Positions 1 to 9,327 are shown, counted from the first letter of the stretch. The stretch: DNA of 64,000 bases from Sinorhizobium terangae (GCF_029714365.1 NZ_CP121661.1:502093-566092), one strand, 5' to 3'. Numbers and translations are program-made. Notes: generated from the sequence alone by a model not told the origin.

Positions 1-1
1 T

Positions 2-736
2 ACCTCGGCCTGCTCGTCGTCAAACCACGCATTCATATCAGCGATCGACCAACTAAGGCTTGGCAGGGCTGACGTCATGCTGGCTGGCGGCACCGATGCA
101 CCGCTCGCCTGGGGTGTGTTGAAGGCTTGGGAAGCGCTGCGCGCTGTCGCCCGCGAGACTTGTCGGCCGTTCTCGGCCGACCGGAACGGCCTGGTGCTCG
201 GCGAAGGCGCGGGCATGGCGGTCCTCGAGACCTATGAGCACGCTGTGGCGCGCGGCGCCCCGATCCTCGCCGAGCTTGCCGGCACGGGAATGTCCGCAGA
301 CGCATCCGATATTGTCGCTCCGACCGTCGAAGGCCCGATCGCCGCAATGAAGGCCTGCCTTGCCGATGCCGGTCTCCTCCCTGAGGACATTGACTATGTC
401 AACGCGCACGGCACAGGCACCAAATACAACGACCGGCTCGAGACGCAGGCAATTCGCCGCGTCTTCGGCAATCACGCCGATGCCCTGTCGGTGTCCTCGA
501 CCAAGTCGATGCATGCCCACTGTATGGGGGCATCCGGCGCCCTCGAGCTGATTGCCTGTGTCATGGCGCTCCGCGACGGGATCATCCCACCGACTGCGAA
601 CTACCGGGAGAAGGATCCCGAGTGCGACCTCGACGTGACACCCAACACTCCGCGCGAGCGCAAGGTGCGGGCAGCGATCAGCAATGCCTTTGCCTTCGGC
701 GGCACCAACGCCGTGGTGGCGATTACGGCAACCTGA
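2..736 (+). CDS. nodE: NodE beta-ketoacyl synthase, 3' part (5' end outside window)
   Basis: NodE is a cytoplasmic ketosynthase that works with the acyl carrier protein NodF to make the polyunsaturated fatty acid put on some Nod factors. The reading frame is open from the first bases, before the internal ATG at 77, and the first visible codons read [10 protein letters not shown], which holds the active-site cysteine. Further on come the ketosynthase histidine motifs [11 protein letters not shown] (about 130 residues in) and the C-terminal [11 protein letters not shown]. About 244 residues of a protein of roughly 400 are visible and I see no frameshift. An initiation site at 77 is unlikely because it would remove the active site. 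No nodG-like gene follows; the next nod sequence is a nodA remnant on the other strand. FabF is the closest housekeeping alternative, but the nodulation context favours NodE. Confidence 0.88.
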   Translation, partial: TSACSSSNHAFISAIDQLRLGRADVMLAGGTDAPLAWGVLKAWEALRAVARETCRPFSADRNGLVLGEGAGMAVLETYEHAVARGAPILAELAGTGMSADASDIVAPTVEGPIAAMKACLADAGLLPEDIDYVNAHGTGTKYNDRLETQAIRRVFGNHADALSVSSTKSMHAHCMGASGALELIACVMALRDGIIPPTANYREKDPECDLDVTPNTPRERKVRAAISNAFAFGGTNAVVAITAT

Positions 737-801
737 GGCTCCGGCGAAATAGGCGAACTGAAGCCAGAGAACATTCTGCCGCAAATGTGAGCGCGCCCAA
801 G

Positions 802-1125
802 CTATTTTCTGAGCTCACGCAGGCCCCGGCCTGACAGGAAGAAAGGCACAGCGATCGTCGCGAGCGCAATCATGACATAGGCGCCACGCAACAGACGCTC
901 CGCGTTACCAGAGGGCCAATCGGAGATCGACCGTCCAACTGGTAGAACGATGACAAGTGCATCTTCAGTGCGCGTGGGCGGTTTGTCGAGACCCGCGTCT
1001 GGCAGCGTGGACCGCACGCGAAGCCTCGACAAAACGGTCACCGGACTATGTCGGCGGAACCTCTCAAGATGCCGCTGCAGCGCGTGGCTGACCGTGCCGA
1101 AAGCTGAGTTCGCAGAATCCTTCAT
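802..1125 (-). pseudogene. nodA C-terminal remnant
   Basis: The frame reads FGTVSHALQRHLERFRRH, then VRSTLPDAGLDKPPTRTED and VLPVGRSISDWPSGN. This matches the C-terminal third of NodA and can be aligned directly with the full-length nodA at 7848-8438. The N-terminal two thirds, including the conserved KLCWENELQ start, are missing. After SDWPSG the frame runs into about 30 unrelated hydrophobic residues instead of the usual IDRNGPEL end. The fragment lies downstream of the nod box at 1249-1295 in the right orientation. This is what is left of a divergent nodD-nodA pair. It is unlikely to make an active acyltransferase. Confidence 0.8.
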
Positions 1126-1248
1126 GGGACCATGTCCAGAGCTGATGGCTATCTAACCACTTTCACTGTCTTCCTGCGCCACTCGCAATTTGCCGTCGAT
1201 GCCCTTGATTTCCATCGATTGATATCCTTCTAATGCAGAAAGCCGATA

Positions 1249-1295
1249 AATCGGTAAAATCGATTGTTTGGATGGCGCGCATTCACGCCACAGAT
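1249..1295 (-). promoter_or_regulatory. nod box reading left from nodD1
   Basis: Read on the minus strand, the site contains AATG, six bases, then ATCCAAACAATCGATTTTAC. This fits the nod-box consensus GATG-N6-ATC-N-AAACAATCRATTTTACC, with only small changes. The distal 5' part (ATCTGT in place of ATCCAY) is weaker. It starts 11 bp upstream of the nodD1 ATG and points away from it, the standard nodD/nodA geometry. The first open frame it could drive is a 20-codon frame near 1218, followed by the nodA remnant. Confidence 0.8.
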
Positions 1296-1305
1296 AGATG
1301 AAGAC

Positions 1306-2232
1306 ATGCGGTTCAAGGGCCTTGATCTAAATCTCCTGGTTGCGCTCGACGCTCTGATGGCCGAGCGGAACCTTACGGCAGCCGCACGCAGCATCAATCT
1401 GAGCCAGCCGGCGATGAGCGCGGCCGTCGCCCGATTGCGCACCTATTTCGACGATGAGCTCTTTACGATGAGTGGCCGCGAACTGATCCCAACACCGCGT
1501 GCGGAGCAGCTCGCCCCCGCGGTGCGCGAGACCCTGCTGCGCGTTCAGCTTTCGATCATTTCCTGGGAGCCGTTTAACCCGGCCCAATCGGATCGTCGTT
1601 TCAGGATCATCCTTTCCGATTACGTCACACTCGTGTTTTTTGAAAGGATCGTGGAGCGTGCGGCGCGGGAAGCTCCCGGAGTCAGCTTCGAATTTCTGCC
1701 TCTTGCCGACGACTATGCGGACCTTCTCCGGCGCGGCGACATCGATCTTCTGATTCTGCCGGAAATGTTCATGTCAAACGCTCATCCTCAAGCGAAACTG
1801 TTCGACGAGGTGCACGTGTGTGTCGGCTGCCACTCGAACGAGCAGCTGTCAGAGCCACTTACATTCGAGAGATACATGTCGATGGGGCACGTTGCCGTCA
1901 AGTTCGGGAATACCCGACAACCCACCATCGAAGGGTGGTATTTGCGCGAGCACGGTCTCAAGAGACGTGTCGAGGTTGTCGTACAGGGCTTCAGCATGAT
2001 TCCCCCCATGCTAGTGGGGACCAAGCGTATAGGGACCATGCCCCTGCGGCTGGCGCAGCATTTCGCAAAAACAATTCCCCTGCGAATCGTCGAGCTCCCG
2101 CTGCCACTTCCCCCATTCGCCGAGGCCGTCCAATGGCCTGCCCTTCACAATAGTGATCCGGCAAGCCTCTGGATGCGCGAGATGTTAGTACAGGAGGCGT
2201 CCCATATGGGTTTACCTCATGAGTTCCCGTGA
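1306..2232 (+). CDS. nodD: NodD, LysR-family nodulation activator (copy 1)
   Basis: LysR-type regulator that binds nod boxes and activates nod genes when it senses plant flavonoids. The protein has 308 residues, the normal NodD length. The N-terminal winged helix-turn-helix (residues 1-65) contains [20 protein letters not shown], and the rest is the inducer-binding domain with the NodD-typical [21 protein letters not shown] chose the ATG at 1306, because [12 protein letters not shown] is the universal NodD start; an upstream in-frame start at 1264 would overlap the nod box. It is a close relative of the second nodD at 6631-7644 but differs in inducer-domain residues, so the two may answer different flavonoids. 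Confidence 0.95.
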   Translation: MRFKGLDLNLLVALDALMAERNLTAAARSINLSQPAMSAAVARLRTYFDDELFTMSGRELIPTPRAEQLAPAVRETLLRVQLSIISWEPFNPAQSDRRFRIILSDYVTLVFFERIVERAAREAPGVSFEFLPLADDYADLLRRGDIDLLILPEMFMSNAHPQAKLFDEVHVCVGCHSNEQLSEPLTFERYMSMGHVAVKFGNTRQPTIEGWYLREHGLKRRVEVVVQGFSMIPPMLVGTKRIGTMPLRLAQHFAKTIPLRIVELPLPLPPFAEAVQWPALHNSDPASLWMREMLVQEASHMGLPHEFP

Positions 2233-2285
2233 CGCTATGCGGCACTCTCGAATAGTCGGAGCTTGGAAGTTGGCGGATTTCGCCG

Positions 2286-3314
2286 TTAGCCCACTGGATC
2301 CATAATTTCGGATCGAATGGTTGTTGCGGTGTAGAGCGAAGCCTCTAATGGCAGATTTCCAAATGCGAGTTGACACAGAAGATAGTTGGCGCCTGCCGCT
2401 TCGAGCTGACCAAGAAGAGCTTGTCGCACAGAAGTCGCCGTTCCTGCTACGCACAATTCACTTTCAATCGCCGCATCGAAGGTCAAGGGCAGGTTTGGCG
2501 GTGTCGGGATTTCATTGAGGTCGTAGAGGAATTTGAAGCTCTTGAGCCATTGTTCGTAAGCAGGCACCGCGAGCGAACGCGCTTCTTTCTCAGAGCGTCC
2601 AACGACGACCATGCGGAGCAAACCGAGAAACGGTGCTTGATCGTCTACGCCAATGTTGCACTCTCGATGGGCTCGGTAGGCGTCAGTTATCTTGCGGACT
2701 GTCCAGGACGGCCCAACGCACGCGATATTTGCGCCGTTCGCAGCCGCCCAGCTTGCGGACTCGGGTCGGTTGGTGGCGATCCATGTCGGGGGATGCGGAC
2801 GCTGATGAGGCCTGAGCGTCAACGGAACGCTGTTCAGCTCAAAATACTGACCTTGATAGGATAGCGTTCCGCCTCTCATCGCATTCATAAGGATTTTGCT
2901 GGCTTCCGCATAGCGTTCCGGTGCCGCGTCGGCACCAATTCCGAAGTAACCCAATTCGATCGGGAGGGAGCCGCACCCTAGGCCCAGTTCGAGCCTGCCG
3001 CCGCTCAATTGGTCCAACATGCAGATCTCTTCAAACGCGCGCAGCGGATGGCAAAGGCTAAGCAGCATTACGAGCGGGCCGACACGAAGATTGTGGGTTC
3101 GCTGTGCAACGCTCGACAGGAACAGATTTGGCGCCGGGCTTCTCCCATGAGGGGTAAAGTGGTGCTCTGCGAGATGATACGCGTAGAAACCGAGGCGATC
3201 ACACGTCTCAGCTAACGTCAGGCGATCCGCGTATTGTCGGGCGATATCGCTGCCATTTTCGTCCAAGTGGTCGAAGATGCCGATGGCGAGTTTTGAAGAA
3301 GAGCTGTTTTTCAT
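2286..3314 (-). CDS. luciferase-like flavin monooxygenase
   Basis: A 342-residue protein of the bacterial luciferase-like (LLM) flavin-dependent monooxygenase superfamily, which uses reduced FMN and oxygen. Seen in the sequence: an N-terminal LAIGIFDHLDENG strand, AYHLAEHHFTPHGRSPAPN, VGPLVMLLSLCHPLRAFEE and RLELGLGCGS, all typical of the TIM-barrel core. Length is normal for the family. It is downstream of, and on the same strand as, the HisC-like gene with a gap of 260 bp, so co-transcription is possible. It converges on nodD1. The substrate cannot be told from sequence. Confidence 0.8.
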   Translation of the reverse strand: MKNSSSSKLAIGIFDHLDENGSDIARQYADRLTLAETCDRLGFYAYHLAEHHFTPHGRSPAPNLFLSSVAQRTHNLRVGPLVMLLSLCHPLRAFEEICMLDQLSGGRLELGLGCGSLPIELGYFGIGADAAPERYAEASKILMNAMRGGTLSYQGQYFELNSVPLTLRPHQRPHPPTWIATNRPESASWAAANGANIACVGPSWTVRKITDAYRAHRECNIGVDDQAPFLGLLRMVVVGRSEKEARSLAVPAYEQWLKSFKFLYDLNEIPTPPNLPLTFDAAIESELCVAGTATSVRQALLGQLEAAGANYLLCQLAFGNLPLEASLYTATTIRSEIMDPVG

Positions 3315-3574
3315 TCAATTATCTCCAACTCTGGCGCGGAAGTTTCGGCCGCTGCCCCCAAGCGACCACTGGCATTGATGCCTTTCTGGTTCGAGAATGG
3401 TCTTGTTCCTCAAGTAGATATTGTCCTTCCAAGTTCGCCGCCGGCGGCGCGGTCTTGAAGCGGTCGCCGTCAACTCGCACCGCTTATACCCCCAGGAGTT
3501 TTCCTGAGCGGCTCCAGCGACAGGTGACGCCCGTTCTTCGTTCGCAGCTTTACAAAGCGAGGATGTGGGCTTGC

Positions 3575-4708
3575 CTAAGTTTGAAGATCAGTGGAAGTGC
3601 GATGCACACCGGAGTCGTTTCGAAGCCAGTGAGAAATGTCGCTGACGGCTGCGAGAAATGCATCCATTTGGGGTTTGGTACCGATGCTCACGCGGATGCA
3701 GTTTTCCAGACCATCTTCAGGGAAGACGGCAACGAGTATCTTTCGCCTTTTCAGGGATGCTTGCCACCAGGTTCCGTCTTGTCCCGAAGGCACTTGGGCC
3801 AGCAAGAAATTGGCGTGGGAGGCTGTTACAGAGAAACCAAGCTGTGACAGGGCGACGCTTACTCTCTGTCTTTCACCTTTGATATGTCTGTGGTTCTCTT
3901 CATAGGCAACGCGATGGGAAAGGATGCTGATGCCAACCGCGTGGCCGATCACGTTCATGTTGAAGACGTTCTGAAGGTTGCGCAGCCTTCCAATAATCTC
4001 GGGATGACCAAAACCGAAACCAACGCGAATGCCGGCGGCGGCATAGCTTTTCGAGAATGTTCTCAAGACCAGAAGGTTCGAATAGCGATCGAGAAGGCGT
4101 AGCGCATTGTCCGGTGCAAAGTCGACGTAGGCCTCATCCAGGACGATCAACCGGTTCGATTGGGCTACGAGGCCTTCGATATCGGCCACCGGCACAAATG
4201 TTCCGGTAGGGTTGTTCGGATTGGCTACTAGAATGAACTTCGCATCTTTGGCGGCGCCGGAAAGCAATTGCTCTGTCGGCAGCGAATAAGCTTCGCTCAA
4301 CGGGACCTCAAGAAATTGTGCACCCTGCAACGTGGCGAGTTTGCGGTTAAACGAAAAACCTGGCGAAACCATCGCCACGGCGTCGCCCGGACCAAGGAAA
4401 GCCCTATAAATGAGCCCTAGCAGTTCAGACGATCCGTTGCCGGCAATCACCTGATCCCTGCAGAGGCCATAAGCTTTGGCGGCTGCTTCCCTCAAGCTGA
4501 TGTTATCATCCTGCGGGTAGAGATACTGGCGTTCGAGCGCCGCAACGGCGCTTTGCATCACGGGTGGCGGTAGCGCAAATGGATTCTCATTCGTGTCAAG
4601 TTTGACACAGCGAGCATCAGGCACCGGCCAAGTGGACGGCAGAGCATTTAACTCACTCGCCTGCTGCGAAAGAGATGAAAGCACGCTCTGCAATTTTGCG
4701 TCAGGCAT
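3575..4708 (-). CDS. histidinol-phosphate aminotransferase-like enzyme
   Basis: A 377-residue fold-type I PLP aminotransferase of the HisC class. Visible signatures: the substrate loop DTNENPFALPPPV near residue 38, ILVANPNNPTGTFVP, IVLDEAYVDFA, and the PLP-lysine motif RTFSKSYAAAGIRVGF. No other his genes are nearby, so it is probably not the main histidine-synthesis copy. HisC-like paralogues commonly serve as phenylalanine, tyrosine or amino-sugar aminotransferases. It lies between a LacI-type regulator and the LLM monooxygenase, all leftward, which suggests a small regulated pathway of unknown product. A symbol is not given because the substrate is uncertain. Confidence 0.82.
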   Translation of the reverse strand: MPDAKLQSVLSSLSQQASELNALPSTWPVPDARCVKLDTNENPFALPPPVMQSAVAALERQYLYPQDDNISLREAAAKAYGLCRDQVIAGNGSSELLGLIYRAFLGPGDAVAMVSPGFSFNRKLATLQGAQFLEVPLSEAYSLPTEQLLSGAAKDAKFILVANPNNPTGTFVPVADIEGLVAQSNRLIVLDEAYVDFAPDNALRLLDRYSNLLVLRTFSKSYAAAGIRVGFGFGHPEIIGRLRNLQNVFNMNVIGHAVGISILSHRVAYEENHRHIKGERQRVSVALSQLGFSVTASHANFLLAQVPSGQDGTWWQASLKRRKILVAVFPEDGLENCIRVSIGTKPQMDAFLAAVSDISHWLRNDSGVHRTSTDLQT

Positions 4709-4906
4709 ATATTTCTCCGTTTCAGTCTACCCGTGCGAAGCACCGCCGGTAGTTGAGTGTTAAGCGGAGCGGGTGACGCCTAGCTTGGGCGTTCCTCTCT
4801 GGAGCGCGGCCGAATCTTCTGCGTCAGACCGCCGTGCCGCAGAAACACGCTCACGAGATCAGACTGATGGAGAGTGGTCAACGAATTCACTGAGACAATG
4901 ATGGGA

Positions 4907-4937
4907 TTCTATCTTTATTCTATCATGGTGATAGAAT
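4907..4937. promoter_or_regulatory. inverted-repeat operator candidate upstream of hisC-like gene
   Basis: ATTCTATC occurs at 4907 and again at 4917, and its inverted form GATAGAAT at 4930. The second and third make a perfect palindrome with 9-bp arms and a 3-bp centre (4917-4937). It lies between the LacI-type gene stop and the hisC-like ATG, about 210 bp upstream of the latter. There is no T-tract, so an operator fits better than a terminator. Confidence 0.45.
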
Positions 4938-4939
4938 TC

Positions 4940-5998
4940 TCAGCGCTTGCGGATCTCGGTCGGGTATGAAGTATTTTCTGGCAAGTAGATATCGAACGGC
5001 AGGTCGATTTGCCCTGAAGGATCTGCAGTTCCGGTTTCGATTACCCGTGCCATCAACGTCGTCAGCTCGCGGCAAAGCCGCCCTAGCGGCGTGGCGATCG
5101 CCATCGTGATAATGCCATCTACGAGCGCCGCCCGTGAGTCCGGCGTAATCTCATTGACGATCGCGACAAGATTTCGGCTTTCGCGCCTCTCGCGTAGAGC
5201 CGCGATGGCTCCCTCCATAGCGCCACCAGGCACATAAAATCCGACGAGCTCGGGTTCATGGTGAATGAGATCGAGAGTGGCCTCATAGGTGAGCTGCCGT
5301 GTCTCAGGGCTTACGAGCGTATCGAGCACCTCGAAGGTCCGCGCGTTCTCACGGAAATACGAACGAAATCCGATTTCGCGAAGCTCCTGCCCCTGGGAAC
5401 GGTGACTTGCAACGAAGACCGCCACTTTGCCCGGCCGTTTTGCGGCCTTGGCCACCATCCAGGCCGCCGTCCGCCCAACCTGCCGGTTGTTGAGCCCAAT
5501 ATAGCCCGCGCGTGCGCCCGCAGCGAAATCGGAAAGCAGAGAGAAGACCGGGATGCCTTTTACCTTCAAATCTTCGACTGCTTCCGTGATCGTCGGGTGG
5601 TCCGGAGCGACCATGGCAATCGCATCGCAGCGTGCGCCCAAATTTTTGAGTAGCACGACCAGGTCGCCGGGTGCATTCGACGTAACGAACTCGATGGACG
5701 GAATGCCATGAAAAGATGGTGCGGCATTCACTGCCGCCTCGACTTCGCGTGCAAAGGCGGCAAAGAAGGGGTGTGCGGGCTTTCTAAGAATAAAACCCAG
5801 CCGATAGTGAGGCAGATGGCGCGGCCCCGGCTGCTCCATGAGGCGAGCCGTAGGATAACCGAGCGCGCGGGCCGCCTCGTAGACGCGCCGCGCGGTCTCT
5901 TCCCGTACCGGATGGCGGGCGTTCAAAACCCGATCGACCGTCGCAACGCTGACTCTGGATTCGCGTGCGAGATCGCCAATTGTGGGACGCTTGGTCAT
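4940..5998 (-). CDS. LacI-family transcriptional regulator
   Basis: A 352-residue LacI/GalR-type repressor. The DNA-binding helix-turn-helix is at the N-terminus (MTKRPTIGDLARESRVSVAT then VDRVLNARHPVREETARRV), followed by a periplasmic-binding-protein-like sensor domain. Open sequence continues upstream of this ATG, but it translates transposase and other debris; the LacI homology starts exactly at 5998, which I take as the start. It is the first of three leftward genes and probably controls the HisC-like and LLM genes, perhaps through the inverted repeats at 4907-4937 and 6050-6067. Its sensor domain lacks features that would name a ligand. Confidence 0.88.
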   Translation of the reverse strand: MTKRPTIGDLARESRVSVATVDRVLNARHPVREETARRVYEAARALGYPTARLMEQPGPRHLPHYRLGFILRKPAHPFFAAFAREVEAAVNAAPSFHGIPSIEFVTSNAPGDLVVLLKNLGARCDAIAMVAPDHPTITEAVEDLKVKGIPVFSLLSDFAAGARAGYIGLNNRQVGRTAAWMVAKAAKRPGKVAVFVASHRSQGQELREIGFRSYFRENARTFEVLDTLVSPETRQLTYEATLDLIHHEPELVGFYVPGGAMEGAIAALRERRESRNLVAIVNEITPDSRAALVDGIITMAIATPLGRLCRELTTLMARVIETGTADPSGQIDLPFDIYLPENTSYPTEIRKR

Positions 5999-6049
5999 GG
6001 CTCTATCTGATAAATTGTCATCGAGAAAGATGCAAAGACATGATGTATT

Positions 6050-6067
6050 TTGATGGATATCTATCAA
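6050..6067. promoter_or_regulatory. 18-bp near-palindrome upstream of lacI-type gene
   Basis: TTGATGGATATCTATCAA is an 18-bp near-palindrome with only one mismatched pair, 52 bp upstream of the LacI-type start. Its position suggests an autoregulatory operator. It shares TATCA/TGAT half-sites with the repeat at 4917-4937, although in a different spacing. Confidence 0.35.
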
Positions 6068-6221
6068 CCCATCCACGGCTTTGATGCTGATTTCCGATGC
6101 ACCGCGGCAGAAAGGCGCCCGAGGGCAGAGACGCAAGAAGTGGAGTAAATGAGCAAAGGCGATTTCAATCCGTCGTTGTGCATCACCGTTCCCCTGAAAG
6201 GCCAAGCCGGACCGCGCAACT

Positions 6222-6298
6222 CCCTCAGCAAGATCTGGACGATCACCTTGTGCAACGGAATCGCGGCGGCGAAACAGAGCCGCGCTATCGCGTTCCGG
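6222..6298 (-). pseudogene. DUF2867 gene fragment
   Basis: The minus strand encodes ARLCFAAAIPLHKVIVQILL, which aligns with GRLCFAAAIPLHMAIVPALL, the C-terminal part of the intact DUF2867 protein at 9328-9822. The DNA similarity is also visible on the plus strand. Only about 75 bp are left, joined directly to IS66 transposase sequence. Confidence 0.6.
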
Positions 6299-6480
6299 CG
6301 GGCGGCCGAGCATGGTCAACCGGATCGCCCGCTCGGCGACGTTGTCGTCGGTCTCGATCTCCCGTCGTCGAGGACGCGGCAAAGCGACGCACAGCAGGTA
6401 ATCGCATAACGGATCGCCTCTGCCGCGCTGCTCGAGCGTGGTAGTTTCGTAAGCATCTTGTCCCACCACCGCAGACAAGC
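6299..6480 (-). pseudogene. IS66-family TnpC transposase remnant
   Basis: One minus frame reads WDKMLTKLPRSSSAAEAIRY then AITCCASLCRVLDDG; after a frameshift near 6370 the next frame reads REIETDDNVAERAIRLTMLG. Both match the C-terminal region of IS66-type transposases, where DDNxAERAIR is highly characteristic. The rest of the transposase and the ends of the IS are missing. Confidence 0.7.
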
Positions 6481-6630
6481 TCGTTGGCCCCAAGCCGAAT
6501 GTAGCCGACACCACCAACAAGCATCGCCATCAGCGCCAGTGTAGGCGCCACGGGTGAGATGGGCACGCCGCGAGGGGCTCCCTTGATCCGCGACCGCTCT
6601 CGCGCATTATGCCGGTCAGACAATGACGGA

Positions 6631-7644
6631 TCACGCCCGCGAACTCTCCGCAGCGTTCGTCTTCGCGGGGCGACCCGGACAAACATCCCTTCGCGATCCA
6701 GGCTCGATGGGGGACTCGGCCGTGGCAAGCGGCGAAACCATACTGGACGCCTCCTGTACTAACATCTCGCGCATCCACAGGCTTGCCGGGTCACTATCGT
6801 GAAGGGCAGGCCATTGAACGGCCTCGGTGAACGGAAGGTGTTGTGGCAGCGGGAGCTCGACGATCCGCAGCGGCATTGTTTTTGCGAAATGCTGCGCCAG
6901 CCGCAAAGGCATGGTTCCTATACGCTCGGTCCCCACCAGCATGGGCGGAATCATGCTGTAGCCCTGTACCACGACGTCGATACGTCTCTTCAGGCCGTGC
7001 TCGACCAAATACCGTTCCTCGATACCCAGTCTCAGGCTATCCCCGAATCTGACCACAACGTGCCCCATCGACATGTATCTCTCGAATGTAAGTGGCTCTG
7101 ACAGCTGCTCGTTCGTGCGACAACCGACGCACACGTGTACATCGTCGAACAATCTCGTTCGAGGACGAGCGTTCGACATGAAGATTTCCGGCAGAATTAG
7201 TAGATCGACGTCGCCGCGCCGAAGAAGGTCCTCGTTGTCGTCGGATGGGGGAAGAAATTCGAAGCTAACGGCGGGCGCTTCACGCGCCGCACGCTCGACG
7301 ATCCTTTCAAAAAAGACGAATGTGACGTAATCGGAAACGATGACCCTGAAGCGACGATCCGACTGGGCCGGGTTAAACGGCTCCCAGGAAATGATCGAGA
7401 GCTGAATGCGCAGTAGAGCCTCGCGTGCCGCGGGCGCGAGCCGTTCCGCACGCGGCGTAGGGGTAAATTCGCGGCCAGCCATCGTAAACAGCTCATCACG
7501 GAAATAGGTACGTAACCGGGCGACGGCCGCGCTCATCGCTGGCTGACTGAGATTGATGCTGCGGGCCGCCGCCGTGAGGTTACGCTCGGTCATCAGGGCG
7601 TCGAGCACAACCAGGAGATTTAGATCAAGGCCCTTGAACCGCAT
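6631..7644 (-). CDS. nodD: NodD, LysR-family nodulation activator (copy 2)
   Basis: A second NodD with 337 residues. The HTH is the same as in copy 1 apart from a few changes, and the [20 protein letters not shown] block is conserved. It begins with [20 protein letters not shown]. The C-terminus is about 29 residues longer than copy 1, running past MLVQEASSM into a low-complexity tail ([16 protein letters not shown]), most likely because the original stop was lost at a rearrangement next to the IS66 debris. The divergent nod box expected upstream is only half conserved (7653-7699). nodA lies upstream on the same strand, not divergently, which is an unusual order. Confidence 0.94.
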   Translation of the reverse strand: MRFKGLDLNLLVVLDALMTERNLTAAARSINLSQPAMSAAVARLRTYFRDELFTMAGREFTPTPRAERLAPAAREALLRIQLSIISWEPFNPAQSDRRFRVIVSDYVTFVFFERIVERAAREAPAVSFEFLPPSDDNEDLLRRGDVDLLILPEIFMSNARPRTRLFDDVHVCVGCRTNEQLSEPLTFERYMSMGHVVVRFGDSLRLGIEERYLVEHGLKRRIDVVVQGYSMIPPMLVGTERIGTMPLRLAQHFAKTMPLRIVELPLPQHLPFTEAVQWPALHDSDPASLWMREMLVQEASSMVSPLATAESPIEPGSRRDVCPGRPAKTNAAESSRA

Positions 7645-7652
7645 GTCTCTTT

Positions 7653-7699
7653 ATCCACCGTGTGGATGTATGCCAGCCGAACCATCGATCGGCTGCTTC
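7653..7699 (+). promoter_or_regulatory. degenerate nod box
   Basis: The 5' half ATCCACCGTGTGGATG fits the consensus ATCCAYNNYRYRGATG completely. The 3' half, where AAACAATCRATTTTACC is expected, reads GAACCATCGATCGGCTG and is poorly conserved. It starts 8 bp upstream of the nodD2 ATG and points away from it, toward the 3' end of nodA. Confidence 0.55.
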
Positions 7700-7847
7700 A
7701 TTAGAAGAATACACTTGTCAGAACTCACCGCCTGTATTCGCCGACCGGTGCGCTGTCGGTCCGACCGACCGCCGGTGTTGAATTGCGGGCGTGGCTGCGT
7801 GAGATCGCAAATAAGCGTCTGCGCTTCGGACCAGCAATAGAGATAGC

Positions 7848-8438
7848 TCATAGCTCTGGTCCATTCCGGTCAATTATCCTGGCGGCGGGCCAGTCGGAGA
7901 TCGGCCGTCCAACAGGCAGGACGATGACAAGTGGATCCTCGACGCGCGTGGGCGGCAGGTCGGTACGCGCGTGTGGCAGCGTGGAGCGTACGGTGATCCC
8001 GGTCATAACGGTCACCAGACCGTGTCGGCCGAACCTCTCGATGTGCTTCCGCATCTCGGGCCGAACGGTACCGAAAGCGAATGGAATTTGAAACACCTGC
8101 AGTGTTGGAAGCATGACATGGATCGAATGGGCGATCCCGAGTCCCTCAAGATCCGGACGCACCCCATACAAGCCTAATTCAGCCACCAGCAGGTCGACTC
8201 CGTCAACCTTGATGAAACGGCGCAGTAAGCCCATGTGGGCCGCTACACCGCTCGAGTCGTAGGCGATTGCACGAAGCTCAGGTCTTGCTCCGGCCCAGCT
8301 TTGACTGCCTTCGAACGGCTTTGCATTATAGGCCCCGGTCGGTCCATAGGTCTTCCGAAAGAAGTCTGTGAGTTCAACGTGGTCGGACAGTTGCAACTCA
8401 TTTTCCCAGCACAATTTCCATCGCACGTCAGCGCGCAT
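7848..8438 (-). CDS. nodA: NodA acyltransferase
   Basis: NodA transfers the fatty acyl chain to the de-N-acetylated end of the chitooligosaccharide during Nod factor synthesis. The 196-residue protein is the standard NodA length, from [20 protein letters not shown] to RNGPEL. The start is the ATG at 8438 with AGAGG 9 bases upstream; a longer frame to 8546 has no NodA homology. It is not followed by nodBC; instead nodD2 follows on the same strand 203 bp downstream. NodA separated from nodBC is known in Rhizobium etli. I find no nod box in the 250 bp upstream. Confidence 0.96.
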   Translation of the reverse strand: MRADVRWKLCWENELQLSDHVELTDFFRKTYGPTGAYNAKPFEGSQSWAGARPELRAIAYDSSGVAAHMGLLRRFIKVDGVDLLVAELGLYGVRPDLEGLGIAHSIHVMLPTLQVFQIPFAFGTVRPEMRKHIERFGRHGLVTVMTGITVRSTLPHARTDLPPTRVEDPLVIVLPVGRPISDWPAARIIDRNGPEL

Positions 8439-8586
8439 GCAAAGAACCTCTTTTTTTCTGTTCAGTGGAGTTGGGAGGTATCGACCTTGCGTCCAAGTTA
8501 TCGCTCGCTTCCGCAAGAAGCAGTCGGACCACCGCGTAGGCGCCACCCAATTGACAGGCCCTCATGACCGCCGATGACATGGGGGA

Positions 8587-8970
8587 TCAGAGCCTGCGAT
8601 GATCGGAGCATAACGCATCGCTAATTTGCCGTCTTTCGATGAACTGACAATCTGTGTAGAATATCTGCCAACCCGTTCTCAAGGCAGGGGTCACAGTACG
8701 CGACCAGCGAAGGGGGCGCGTTCGAGAAAGTGCGCGCCGTACCGGGGTTGGGATCACGCCTTCGGTAGGGCCGACACGGCGTCGAAACGCGCCGTATAGG
8801 CTAAGCGCCGCGCCCGCATTGAGCGCGATCAGCACCCCGAGGGCCTCGGCAATCTCGTTATGTAATGCACCGAGTTCGACCGCCTTCTTCGCGTGAACGG
8901 CAATGCAGTCGTCGCATCGCGTGGTCACCGGAAAGCCAAGTGCGATAAGGTCATGCGTCTTCCGATTCCA
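8587..8970 (-). pseudogene. AhpD/carboxymuconolactone decarboxylase-like fragment
   Basis: The frame contains NRKTHDLIAL and then CDDCIAVHAKKAVELGALHN and EIAEALGVLIALNAGAAL. This is the AhpD core with its CxxC redox pair and the downstream histidine. The frame upstream runs into a stop near 9031 without a good start, and the C-terminal 50 residues are not AhpD-like, so the gene appears truncated at both ends. It might be started by the GTG at 8928, but that would lack the first helices. The intact family members reduce peroxiredoxin partners or decarboxylate small lactones. Confidence 0.6.
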
Positions 8971-9327
8971 GAGTACCGATCTTGGCCCCGCTGACTTCGA
9001 TCGTGTGAAGGTCGCGCAGCACTTCCCGGCTCAAGCTTGGCGAAGTCCCGCAGACCGCCCCCAGCGCGTCGCGACAGAATCGTGCCGATCATCCAGGAGG
9101 CCTCTTCGGATCAGAGAAACAGCATCGCCTCCCAAAATCGCGTTCCGTATCAGGTTCGTTTCCGTGACACAGCTGGACGGCCTCCGCAACGCACTTCCTG
9201 GACTTGCCCGCATCCGTGATGCCCCAGCTTCCGGCCCACTACATCCCCCGTTGGGTGGGGAGCACATCGCCAGCGACTTCCTGTGGGATAGTGCCGCAGG
9301 GCAACTGTGTTCAATCTTGCTTCTACT
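8971..9327. other. no recognisable gene
   Basis: About 350 bp without a convincing reading frame or repeat. It lies between the AhpD-like fragment and the DUF2867 gene and is probably rearranged DNA. Confidence 0.5.

Noticed and set aside
53..784. 243-residue open frame on the minus strand
   Set aside because: Shadow of nodE; the plus strand has clear ketosynthase motifs and the minus product resembles nothing.
5999..6520. N-terminal extension of the LacI-type protein
   Set aside because: Translates IS66 and DUF2867 debris; LacI homology and HTH begin at the ATG at 5998.
8440..8700. nod box upstream of nodA
   Set aside because: Searched both orientations for the AAACAATC-RATTTTACC core; none found.
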